A DNA stretch of 64,000 bases from assembly GCA_964017235.1 (NCBI GenBank), contig OZ024934.1, positions 83,914,706 to 83,978,705 of the forward strand, written 5' to 3'. The notes under the pieces were generated by a model that worked only from the letters and a program-made list of their open reading frames with translations, was not told where the DNA came from and ran no database searches. This document shows positions 1-12,500 of this stretch, piece after piece. The position numbers and the translations under genes are program-made. Origin of the DNA: Sabellastarte sp. h YS-2021 (lineage: Eukaryota > Annelida > Polychaeta > Sabellida > Sabellidae). Each line of letters opens with the position of its first letter. Position 1 is the stretch's first letter.

Positions 1-534
1 TCAGTGAATATAGTACCAGTAATTCATCCTGTGTGCAGTGTGTTTAAATATGAGTGAATTGGAAATCATAGAAGATAAACATAAACACGTTTAAAAATAT
101 AGTAAATATTTTTAATAATTTTTACTTCTATAAGAGCAGTGTGAATTATTATTTACTTTGCATAAAATTAAAAGTATTGGAAAATCTCAGACTCTGTTTA
201 TTAAACCTTACTGTCTCTCTCTGCAAGATGTCTTCATAATTCTGTCAAAGTATATTAACTTTATGGAATGCAAGCTTAACTCCAGAAAGAACCACTTATT
301 AATTTGTATGAGTTTTTTTCTACTAAAGAATGTTAATCACACCCTTTTAATAAGTAACTTTCTCATGTATATATAAAAGTTTTAAATGTTGACTGAAGCA
401 TCTCACTTTTGCAACATAATTTCCATTAACAAATTGAAACTTATCCAAACCTTCTTTCGGGGAATGACCGCTTGTCTTAACTTTTCTCCGCTATGTTAAT
501 GCTATTGTCTTGTTTATTCTTATGATTTGTGTAG

Positions 535-570
535 CTCTGAAGAGGAGGAGGAGGAGGAAGATGACACAAA
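535..570 (+). CDS. TNT: Troponin T acidic cassette exon A (36 nt)
   Basis: The exon follows a TAG acceptor and ends at a GTGAGT donor. Its first base completes an upstream codon; it then reads SEEEEEEEDDT and leaves two bases (AA). The glutamate run is the usual hypervariable N-terminus of troponin T. At 36 nt it can be skipped without a frameshift. The initiator exon must lie upstream of the window. Confidence 0.85.
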
Positions 571-3500
571 GTGAGTCTTTTGTGGTGCAAGCAGTAGTAA
601 TAGTAGTCAGTGTTGCCATAGGAAACAAACATATTGAACCATCAATTCATATTTAGTTAGGATAATGCAGTGATTCTATAATCTGAATCTAATCTTGAGT
701 AGACGGTGTACGGACAAAATGCTGGTGGACAAAACACCAGTCAAAATTGCAAGGAAGGACAGTCTTTTCACTGCCATTTGGTGCAAGCAGTAGTAATAGC
801 AGTCAGTGTTGCTGTAAGAAACATCAAAGATATTGAACCATCAGTCAGTGATTTTTAATGTTAGTGACCTTCAATATAGGCAGTATTTCACAAGCTTGGT
901 GCACACATAATTACCTTTTCAAATTGGCATTAGTTTAAGTTTGAATGTTTAAAAGTATATTTCAATGTCATATTATTAACCCAAGAGATAAGAATAAAAG
1001 TATATAAAGTGATTTTATAAGACCAGCATTTTGTCCTCCCTTGCAATTTTGAGCTGCATTTTGTCCAACGGTGTTTTGTCCACCAGTGTTTTGTCCTGGA
1101 TTTATGGTGCTACAGGTGGAAAACTGATAAAAATACCAATCATATAATATTGTTTCTCTTATTAGTAGATCGAAGACTAAGCTTCTTCCAAAGGGTCATG
1201 AATTTATGACAAAATTATTTGATAAACTGCATTTGATCAACTAAATGGTTTAATTGATGTGTTCTGCAGAACACTTATTGATAAGTTTTTCTTTACTTAA
1301 AGATGTGTAGTGACATTTTTTAAATATATAGTCTTGTTGAAGTATTTATATTTTTTAATGCTTGCTCTTTGTTTTCAGTGATGTGTCAATGAAACTTTTC
1401 ATTTTATTTTGTTAGAAATAGCAAATCTATAAAATTAATCTTGAAGAGATGGCTATTTTGCTTATTGGAGATGTACACTTATTTTGGACTTTGGTTTTGG
1501 AATTTATACTCTTTAACCCTGTGTATAAATGATTTAGGCAAGTTATCATTTATTTCAAAAAGCATCTTTTGGGTAATGGGAGACCAAGAACATTTACTTG
1601 ACTGTTATAATTCACTTTATTGTCAACTGTATTATTAGTTTCTATTATTTTTATTATTTAGACATTCTACATATTTATATAATTTTACTGACTTTGCTTG
1701 TTTGATCCTTTTTAACCCTTTTGTTTTGAATTTCAGTTTTTCTTATTTTCCAAGTTACGCTTTTGAATTGTTGTGCATTTATAATGATTTTGTTTTGGGC
1801 TTGCATTGTGTCAGTTGTTTTGCAAAGAAAATATATTTCTGATTCATTTTCTGCCATGGAATTTAATATTATCATTTTGACAGAATTGCATTGCAAGACA
1901 CATAGATTTACTATATTTCAGAAACAAATAGAAATACGCACTGTATGAAATATTCTGTTCCTCTGGATAAAAATTCCAGTTCTAGTATTTTTTATTAGAA
2001 AGCAACCTAAAAAGCAATCTAAGATCAGGAAGCATGATGCTAGAAGATATATAATAAATAAATAAATATAAGTTTCAATAAATATGACATGACAAAGTTG
2101 ACAAGTAAGTGGTTTGGTGCTGTATTTGAATATGGAAAGACTAATGTAACTTTTAGTAGCGAAGACGAGGAATCAGAAAAGGAAGAAGAACAACGTGTGT
2201 AAGTCCAATGAATGTAGTGAAAATATACACAATGTCTGTAATCGCTGTTTGATTCTAATAGAAGCTTTTAGTGTAGTATTCTAAGTCATTGTTGTATGTC
2301 TAGAAACATCAAAGATATATTAATGGAAATATATAAATTTATTTGTCTAACAAGCTTAGAGTACGTACATGGTTACTGACAAATATCTAAAACAATTTGA
2401 TTTACCTTTGAGTCATCCGTCATCATTGTTGTATTAACTTTTAAAAGGTGTATGTTTGACAGGTGTCTATGATTAAGTCAATGTGCAATTTTATACTGCT
2501 ATACTTGATTTATTTTATGAAATTTTTATTTGATGTGTTTGTGTATATCATCTTATTTACTTTATCTTGAACATATGTATGTATCCCTTCAATAAGTCTT
2601 ACATCTATAAAATTTATTTACTAATTCAATTATCAATTAATAGGTATACTTTCATTATCATTGTAGAATTTTGATTTTAGTAACTAACCATGTTCATGTA
2701 TCACATTTGACAAATCCACTCCTTCATGTATGCTCTACTGGGAATTATATTATTTCTCTAAGCTGTAAATGTGATATAACTGAATGAATGAAATAACACT
2801 CAGAATTCATAATCATTGGTATCTGAAGTTTTTAAAATACATTTTTCAGATTGCATGAATTAATTCATTCATCTTTTGAATCTGTTATCACTAATTTGGT
2901 GTCGGTAAAAATATTAATAATTTTTTTTAAGTAGAATTCAAAATGGTGTTACATGGAAGTACATGCTATGGATTGAACTGATTGTAGTATATCTTCTTTA
3001 CATTTACAACATATGTGCATAATAAGTATGTGTTCTGTGTTCATGGAGTAGATTATAAATTTATCCATTTCAGACTTTTAGAAATTTTGGATATACATCA
3101 ATAAATGTTAAAAGTCTTTTCCAGGAGAGTTGGAATTATACTCTATTTTTATAGTTGATGCAGAGTGATATATACCTTACATGAGCAATGACTGGGTTTC
3201 CTTTCTTTGACAGAATAGTGTTATAACTTAATTCAAGGAGGCCTATTTCTAATTCAGCTGTATTAGTCATCTAATGTGAATGCTAAATTAATTTAGACAT
3301 TCTACAGCATTTCATATATTACAAGTGGATTTGCGGCCGATCTTAGAAATGTATAATTACTCATACAGTTCAGTGCTATATTCAGCAAGTACCAGCTTTA
3401 AAAATGTTAGTATTGGCCTAATTTCATGACATTCTTCTCAAGAAGCCAAGGTAGGTAATTAGAATTATATTATTGGTCGGTTGACTCTCACTTCTGTGGT

Positions 3501-6500
3501 CATAGGTTTGAATCTAGCACATGACAACATGAGGGATTTAATGTCCCGGCATGACATTAGCATTTGAATGGGACTTAAAATTCCAACTATGATGTATGTA
3601 CACGGATATATGTTTTCTTCATATTTACATTAAAGTGTACATATGAGGAAAATATTTGTAACGTCGGAAAAACTAAGCATTGATTTAAGTGATCTTTAAA
3701 AATAATAATAATTATGTTAAATTACTATTTTATAAAATAAACTATCAAGTAATATTTCCATTTGTAGACCTGTACATTAGTATTATAATAATAGAATTGA
3801 GCTAAGGAAAATAAAACATATGTAGTTACCTATTCTATCACATATTTTCTGCAAACTATGAAATCAATATTTTTATTCTAAATGACATTTCTAAGTCATT
3901 TATGCTAAAACTACATACAAATTGTAATATATGTATAAGTCTATATCATTAGGTAACAGAAACAGCAGGGTATAAAGGAAATAAATAGTCATAACTAACT
4001 GACTACACTATGTAAATTTTTCTTTTCTAGTGAAGAGCCAAAGAGTCCCACCACAAGGTACAGTATTTCTTAAAAATTATTTTATATTGCCTTTAACACT
4101 TATTTCAATATATTTAGTCAACTAGCTCTACTTTTATCATTTTCTTGTTATTATTAGATATTAATTGCCAATTAACACCATTTTTAAATACTGTATTTCC
4201 AGTGTTGAATAATATATAAATAAAAACAAGTTTTGTTATTCAAAGTTTAACTCCTATTTTGAACTTCTTGTTGAGAAATTAAAATGTTTGAAAAACTTAT
4301 TTCTTTTATTACTTTATCCATTTTAATTTATTTATTTCTTTTTGAGGATGCTAATATGTTTGAAAATAAAACTTTATTATTATCTTATTTAATTTAGTTC
4401 TAAATCATTTTTTATTGTTTTTGTGTTGCAGGGAGTAAGTGGTTGAGTGTTGATTGTGAAGTGAAAAGCTTTCATTACTCTCCCCCTTGCCCTTGAGTGG
4501 ACTCGACCTCTGTTTAGTTAGATAGAGTAGATATTTGTTAAGCAGTTACCTTTAGGCATCTAGTATTTTCACTGTTGTTTGTACTTATGATCATAAACCT
4601 GTAATGATTAGAAAGAAAAAAAACATGTTATTAATTGACCTAGTTGTGCAGAATTGGTTGACAGCTGTGAATGGATAATTGTTCATTAGTTTATAAGTTA
4701 ATGTGGATTTCTTATGTGTCACATGTATAGTAATTGGTGTATGGAAGAATGCCTATCTGGAAGAATGCCTCTCTGGAAGAGAATGCCAATCAGGAACTTT
4801 GCCCATCACCAATTTGTCAGGGGTGGAATTTTGCCCATCAGTTTTTTTTACTCATCATTCAGGCAATTGCTTATGCAGCTGAACAGATGCTAGCCTATTT
4901 CCTTTTTGGTTGTAGCTGGACTTGGGATGCTTGGAGAAGGGCTCTGGAAACTAGACCTTGATCTTTCTTTATTGACTCAAGTGCAATTGTGAAATTTGTT
5001 GTCAACCTTGTAAATTCTAGGGTCCTGCATATCAAAATCATCTGCTTTAGTGTCCATGGGACCTTTACTCGAAAGACAGGAAAAGTTGGGGATGGGCAAT
5101 AAAACGAGCAAACCCGTTAATCCCTGAAAACATGTAAAAGCCACCACATATAAATACATTAAACCGCATTCCTCACAAAATTACAAACAAGTGCATTTAA
5201 ATCAACAATCTATGTCTGAAATCCCATTGTTTGCCTTTATAAAATAAATGTATTACTCACATAAGGACACCCATTCAAATACATTGTACTGGCCACATTC
5301 ATGCTCAGCCAATCAAAACATTTGAAACTTCTCTGTATGGGGAATTGCCACTTTAATGTATGGTTATATTTACATTTTGCAATGGTTAAAATTAGGCAGT
5401 TTTGATGAAATTAAGCATATTTTATTATTATTCTTTAGTTGTTGCAGTCAAGGTCACCTAGTAGGCATTTTTTAAATCTTTAAGGTCTCACTTGAAAAAT
5501 CGAAGGGTAAAAAAATGAAGGGCAAAATTCCACCCCTGATAAAGTGGAGATGGGCATAGTTCCTGATGAGCATTCTTCCTGAAGGCCATTCTTCCTGGAT
5601 TCATAATAATTGCTTTCCGCCAAAGCTTGTATATGTGTGAAGCAGTCACGGACATTCTTTTATTATCACTGGACAGTGAACAAAATTAACAAATGTCTCC
5701 AATTTGCAGAAAAAAAATCAAGAAAAAAAAACATTTGAAAAAAGTACTCTGTTGTTTACTGTAGTTGTAGCAAGTTCAAATTTAGTTAGTTGAGTGTAAA
5801 ATTGTAGTTAATAGATGTTATTTGTTTATTTGTTTCATGGAGTGTCACATGATATATGTGTACAACAATTTTGACAGATAAAGCCTGCCAATGTATAAAG
5901 TCAATTTGTCAAGCATTCTTGTTATATCACTGGAATACAAAAAAAGAAAACTTTAATTTTGTTACACCTGTTCAAATATTACAATTGTATACATATAAAC
6001 TTATATATATTTATACTAAAAAGACGTAATGGCACTGTAGTTAAGCTTAGTGGAATACATCCATAAGTCTGTTTGCTTTATCAGTTGTAGATGTTACGCC
6101 ACTGAGGAGAGGCTGATAGTGTAACGCAACATAAATTAACAATCAAAAGAATACTATTTCATACTAACAATCTCTTGTGTAGTGTCATGCGATTACGAAT
6201 GTATAAATTAAGCAAAAATGTGGACAGCTTTAGCAGAAAAATGTGTGTGATCAAACAAATCACCCTCCTGCACTAAAAATAGTCAAAAACTAAATTCCAT
6301 TTGCATTCAATTATGTGAGAACCAGTTGGCTACATGTGCAAACAGTGACAATATTATAAACCTCCCCCAAAAGACATATTGGGGGCCACGGTGGCAGAGT
6401 GGTAACACTCTCGCCTCCCACCTCTGAGGCCGGGGTTCGATCCCCGTGACGGCCTTAAGTGGGAAAGCTGGTAGTTGCTTGCCGTTGGTCGGCAGTTTAC

Positions 6501-9500
6501 AGTACACAACCCTAGCGAACTGTATGTACTGGTTTCCTCTGCCCTTCCAACTACCCGTCGTGATATGACCTGTACAGTGTTGAAAGCGACGTAAAACCCC
6601 AAATAAACAAATAAACCAAAAGACATATTTACCTGAGAAAAAAAGTAACCTTTTTTAAAACCTGTATATATTGGATTATTTCACTGAAATTTCATGTAAA
6701 AAAGTGGAAGAGAGTACCTATATAAAATATAAACCAGCAATATGTCAGTCAAAAAGAACTTATTATTGGTGATGTTAATGTGTGAAATACATGTATGCCA
6801 TACATGTGGAAGTGTCTGGAAATTTATGTCAGTTAAATGTAGTCAGAAAACCAGTTTTTCAGGGTTTGTTTCATTGTGTACATGTATTTTTTTCTCTCAC
6901 TAAATGAATATTATTTACCAGTGAAGATCTGAGGATATAATTGAGATGGAATGTTTAAACATTTCTCCTTGATATTTTTCTTATAGCTATATATGTTTCA
7001 TATTAAGCATTTTTTCTAAAAAAAATAAACACTTTGTGGATATTTATCATTTAATAAATTTGAGACTTAATATTACAGTGAAAATAACTTATAGGCAAAT
7101 CAATACTATCAGCCTTATATATTTAAACAATATATTTGAAATACTATCATATTCTGTGCCATACAGATTTTTGAGATAACTATTGAAAGTAACTCTGAAC
7201 ATCTGCTATCTGTAAAAACAGTAAGAACATATTTACAATCATTTTCAATGGTTGCCTTCATTCAATATTATTCTTTTTTTCAGAGCTGCTCCTTCTGGCC
7301 CTTCAGAAGCTGAACTGGCAATGCAGGTGGGTGTTATTGAAATGGACATGTGACTTTTTCTGATGGATTTGTTTATTTGGGTTTTAATGTCACTTTCAAC
7401 GCTGAACTAAGGTAATATTGGTAGTTTTATGGGCAGAGGAAACCAGTACATACAGTTGGTCAAGGTTCTCTACTGTAAATGGCTGTCCATCGGTAAGAAA
7501 CTACCATCTTTCCACATAGGGTTTGGGGTTTGAACAGCCGACCTCAGAGGTCATAGGAGAGTTTGTTACCACTGGGCCACCACTTTTTACTGATGGAGAG
7601 AAAGTAAAATTCACCCTTCCTCGTTATGTTATCCAGATTAATGTGAAGCTTAGGTTGGCCATATTTGTACACAAAAGTTAAGCCAAAGATTTAGCCAAGT
7701 CCTTTTATAAATACAGTCCCTGTTTGTTATTATTTAAAATCATATACATGTAAATTTCTTGCAATGGCACTTTTTGAAGAATAATATAAAATATTATTCC
7801 TCTCTATAGAAATGAGAAGTAACTTCTGGCACTTATTTTTTTAATTTCACCTGCATTCACATAGGTATTTGCTATTTAGTTTATATATGTTGAGCAATCT
7901 GTATCAAATACATTTGAAAAGTACCAACTGAGATGTGGAGTGCCATGCTGGAAAAGGTAAAAATCATTTAAAAAGAGAAGTCAAAATAGGCATCAAAATG
8001 TGTATTTGTATTGAATTTTACTGTCCGTTTCAGTAAACCGTCAGAGAAACTAATGTTTATACAGTCACCACAATTGTTCTGATTAATGCACACAACCAGT
8101 AATCTGTACATTATAGTTCCACTGCTAATTCTAAATAGCTCCTGCATGATTTAGTTTTCTCATTGTTATAATTTCCTGTGAAATCAGATCCAATTCTAAG
8201 TGGGTTCATAAATTCATTGACACTTAATCATAATCATAAGGTTGAAATCACAATAAGATTTTTGAAAATTATCAAACATTATAATTCATCTCATTGAACT
8301 CATGCCCAAACCCCCACCCCCCACCCCCACCCCCCCACTTTACTCTGATGTGAATCCCCACCTTACTTAAAGGCTGGATCCGCCCCTGCCATATGAGTAA
8401 CGTGGAATCCAAATTCATCCAAATCTGTCTTTTTTGTGTGTGTATATGTTTATCTGTGGTCGCCATATATATACACATATGGTGCCAATAGAGGCGTCGG
8501 GAGCAGCTTCAGAATTGTGGCATTGATGAGGTCACACTTGATCTACTCGATGCTGCACGTAAGGAACGTGAAAGGCAGGCAGAAGAGATAAGGCAACTTC
8601 GCCTGAAGATAGTGAGTCAGATGCTCGCATTGATACTGGGGGTTGCCATGGCTTCCAAATTTACTGATATCACTGTTGTCTGATGTTGTGACTGCTTTGT
8701 AATGGGGACGTATGAAATGATGTTGCATCTGACCACATTACATGACAAGCAATGTATTCATTGTCATAGGTGTACTGTTTGTGGTAATGTTGCACATATA
8801 TGCTATTAATGTGATTGCTTTGTCTTTTTAGTGGGATAATCTGGTCACATCTCTGAGAGTGTTGACTTTTTAAGCATTTTACTGTTCTTAAATGCTATTT
8901 AAACGAAATGTCCACATGGTATTTTTGATTATTTGGTCATGAAAGAATAGCTGTAAAATTAAGAAATCACTCATCAGAGATGTGATGTGCAGTGATCATA
9001 TTCTCCAAGGAATACAGTTTCAAAATAGAGCAGTTCAAGTAATCTAAAAGAATATTTGGATAAAAATGTAAGCATTTTTTATGAAGCAAATTATACTTCA
9101 TATTGAATATCAGGGAATCGTGTTGATACAAATGACAGATTGAATTTCTTTTGAGAATATGGATTTATTTCTGTCCGTTGATATCACTGGTGTATAACTA
9201 ATTAGTCCTGTGTTTTTATGTCTATGATGTTGATCTATCCATTACAATGTTACTGTGAATAACAGAGGAGGCGTGCTAAAGATCAAATTTCTGCATCGGG
9301 ACTTGATGAAGACTCAAAAGAGATGCTGGCAGCCAACCTTATAGAAAGAGAACAGCTGGCTGAAGAAATAGCACAGATGAAAGCACGCAGCGTAAGACCT
9401 CCATCTCTATGCAATTTTGTGGTTATGTAGTTTCACCGTGTGGAAGTTTGGAACTCAATAACCACATCTTTGTTGTGGTTTTATCCTATTGTGTGAAATG

Positions 9501-12500
9501 CTGTGCATTTCAAGAATTAAAACAGAATGACCTCTCTAACATATGAATTGCAGTTCTCCCTCTATGCATTCATCATCTTATCCTTGTTATTACGAACAGA
9601 TGAACAAATGTAGATCATTTTTGACACATTCTGGAGTGACGGGTAATGCTGTTCTGCAAGATGCAAATTAGTCAGTCGTTACTGCCTCTGTTTGGTAAGA
9701 TGTATCTAATAATCTAACACACAAAACAAATGCATGACACCCAATGATAGATACATAGGGACTGCTGAATGTTGTATCATTAACTGTTCTAACACAACAG
9801 TCATGATTGTTTAATTAATTGTAATTACCTGTACAGAAGAGAATATGTTTTGGCATGCAATTGTTTGTTGTTTGCAAAGTAATTAAGCGTCCCTGAAAAG
9901 GCGCTTATTTGTTTTCGCCTCAGTTTCCTCGCCGCCGTCTCCGCATTATGATCTCTCTTGAATATCTCCCTTATTATTAGAAGGTTTCAAACCATATTTG
10001 GCAGTTATATACCTTGGGCGTGGGAAAATTTTTCTGCATGCTTAAATTTGACCTTTGACCTTTATGAAGGTCACATGATCAAAAACAATTTTTTTGAAGT
10101 ACACCCCCCCGTCATCGCAGTTCAGGAAAAACTACTTGCTACACAGCCTTATAATTTGACACACCTGTTCATACTATCGAAAACGCGAGCTGCTTAGATT
10201 TTGGGAGCAATCCCTTGAAAAATGTCCCATTTATGAGTGATTTTCTGACACCTTCCAATCTGAAAGCCTTAAATTTAGGTCAACCGGCCTATTATCTTCT
10301 TAAGTATTGCATTTAGAGCCATAAAATGTACTGGGAGGTAATAGGAAACCATATGTGGAGAGTCTAAATAGCTGGTCAGTTTTACCCCACGGCCCCCCTT
10401 ATGGGTCAAACTGGGGTCATAAAATAGCTGATTTTGAGTTTTTGCCTTATATCTCCTTTATTGTTGCTTTTATAGCTTCAGAATAATTTTTATTAAAAGG
10501 TATTGGGAAAGCATATGTGGAGAGTCTAAATAGCCGGTCAGTTTTACCCCCCGCCCCCCCCCCCTTATGGGTCAAACTTGGGTCATAAAATAGTTGCTTT
10601 GGAGTTTTGCCTTATATCTCCTTTATTGTTGCTTTTATAGCTTCAGAATGTATTAAGAGGTATTGGGAAAGCATACGGCGCAGCTTTGTGCATTCTTAGC
10701 TTTACAGCATGCTTATAAAACCACAAAGCATTTTAAACTTTCAGGGATGTTTCGCTTTTGTTAGCAAAAGCATTCCTCTAGTTTAAACAGTTATGTATAG
10801 ATTTTGATGAAATTTTCAAGAAATGATGATGCTAGCATGGGGAACAGATTTGATATGGTGGTGATTTGGAGCGCCACCTCAACCCAGAATGTTTGTAAAG
10901 GATTGTTTCTCATGCACTCGTAAGGAATATTTGAGGTGTTGGGCCTCAGCAGAGGTATGAATACCCCTCATAATTATGGCCCTCCTTTCATAACAGCTTT
11001 CAGTGACCAAGTGTCAGAAAAAGATCTAGAAATGAAAAAGTTTGGCTCTTATATATGATAGTACTGCAGCAAAATCTCGGCAAAATATAAACATGGTCAC
11101 TTATATTTTTATAAATAGCTGTACAATATTGAGAATATGCACGATACCTCGCATTATCAATTTTCTCACCAATATTTGTTACCTATAACACCCACACAAA
11201 GTAAGTCAGAAATATACTGAGAGAGAAAAAAAAGGAATCAACTGACACATTTTAAAATAGTTAACTTACATGAAAAATCTTAAACCAGTTGCTTTTGTTT
11301 GTAATAAGAGGCCCCTTTAGGAAAAATGGTGTGACCCCTGGGTGTTGAATGCAAAAATTACAGAATTTAGTAGTTTTAGTATTCTGAAGTTTTGTTTTAT
11401 ACACTTTATATAGAGAAGCATGCAATTGTACACACACATATGTACAGTGCATGTAACCATTATTGTGAAATGCTATGCAGAATGAAGTAGATAGATTTTG
11501 TAATAAGACTAAATTACAGAAAAAAAATTCAAATATTTTCTAGCTGTGATTTTGAAAGAAAAAAATGCTACAACTTAACTGATGTTTTTGTAAATTTGTA
11601 ATTATGCAGATTGGCCAAGACATTAAATAATTACATCACATATTGTCAGCATTTCACATACTTAGCATCATGGCGTTATTATTTCTGAATTGACTGGTCT
11701 CAGCGTCATCTTTTAAACAGAAATAACATCTGGTAATATACTATACTATTCCGTTAATTTACTCTAATTTTGCGAAGTATTGTGTGTAAAAAAAGAATGG
11801 ATCAATGGATACATTTCATGAAAAATTTATGTTACAGTTTCTTTGCATTGTAATCTTCAAAATCCAAAATGTAGAGTAAGAAATCTAAAATTCGCCACCT
11901 CTAAAACCTTAGTTAATTTTATGAAGAAAATGATGTTTTTGTACAAAAATTGGTATTTTTCAGTTCAAAAAGCCTTAATTTACTATACAGTCAACAAATC
12001 TCACAATTCACTTATTTTATTAGTATTTTCACATGTGGCGAATTTCAGATATGTGGCGAATTTTAGATTTCTTACTCTAGTCCTTCGTTTATTTGATAAA
12101 AACATCCCATGGTTCACTTGGCAAAGTAATACATATTACTGTGACAGATACACTGCAGTTATACCACTTCTCTATTATTAGTAAGATTAGCAAACTATGC
12201 AACTTCTTGTCTCATTTTCACTTCAATCAGGAAAAGCGTAAGAAAGAGAGAGAAGCGGAGGAGAGGCGAATGGCTGAGCAGAGAGCAGCTGAAGATAGTA
12301 GAAGAAAGTCTGAAGAGGTGGGTTTCTTGTCCATTATCTGGTAATAGTACTGCCTTGGCCTTAGAGTTGAACAGTTTTGTGAGAAAAATAATAAATAATC
12401 AAAATATAGGTCATGTTGGAACAGTATTTAGCCTTTCCAATAAAGAAAAAAATTGTTTTACACATAGTACAAATATTATTTTTTGTAAGTTTTCAAAATT

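Noticed and set aside
48-95. ATG reading MSELEIIEDKHKHV as the troponin T start exon
   Set aside because: The only following GT (GTTTAA) is a poor donor and leaves phase 0, whereas exon A needs two leading bases.
6381-6455. Functional tRNA gene
   Set aside because: Boxes A and B are present, but the sequence runs directly into the shared SINE body and has flanking target duplications.
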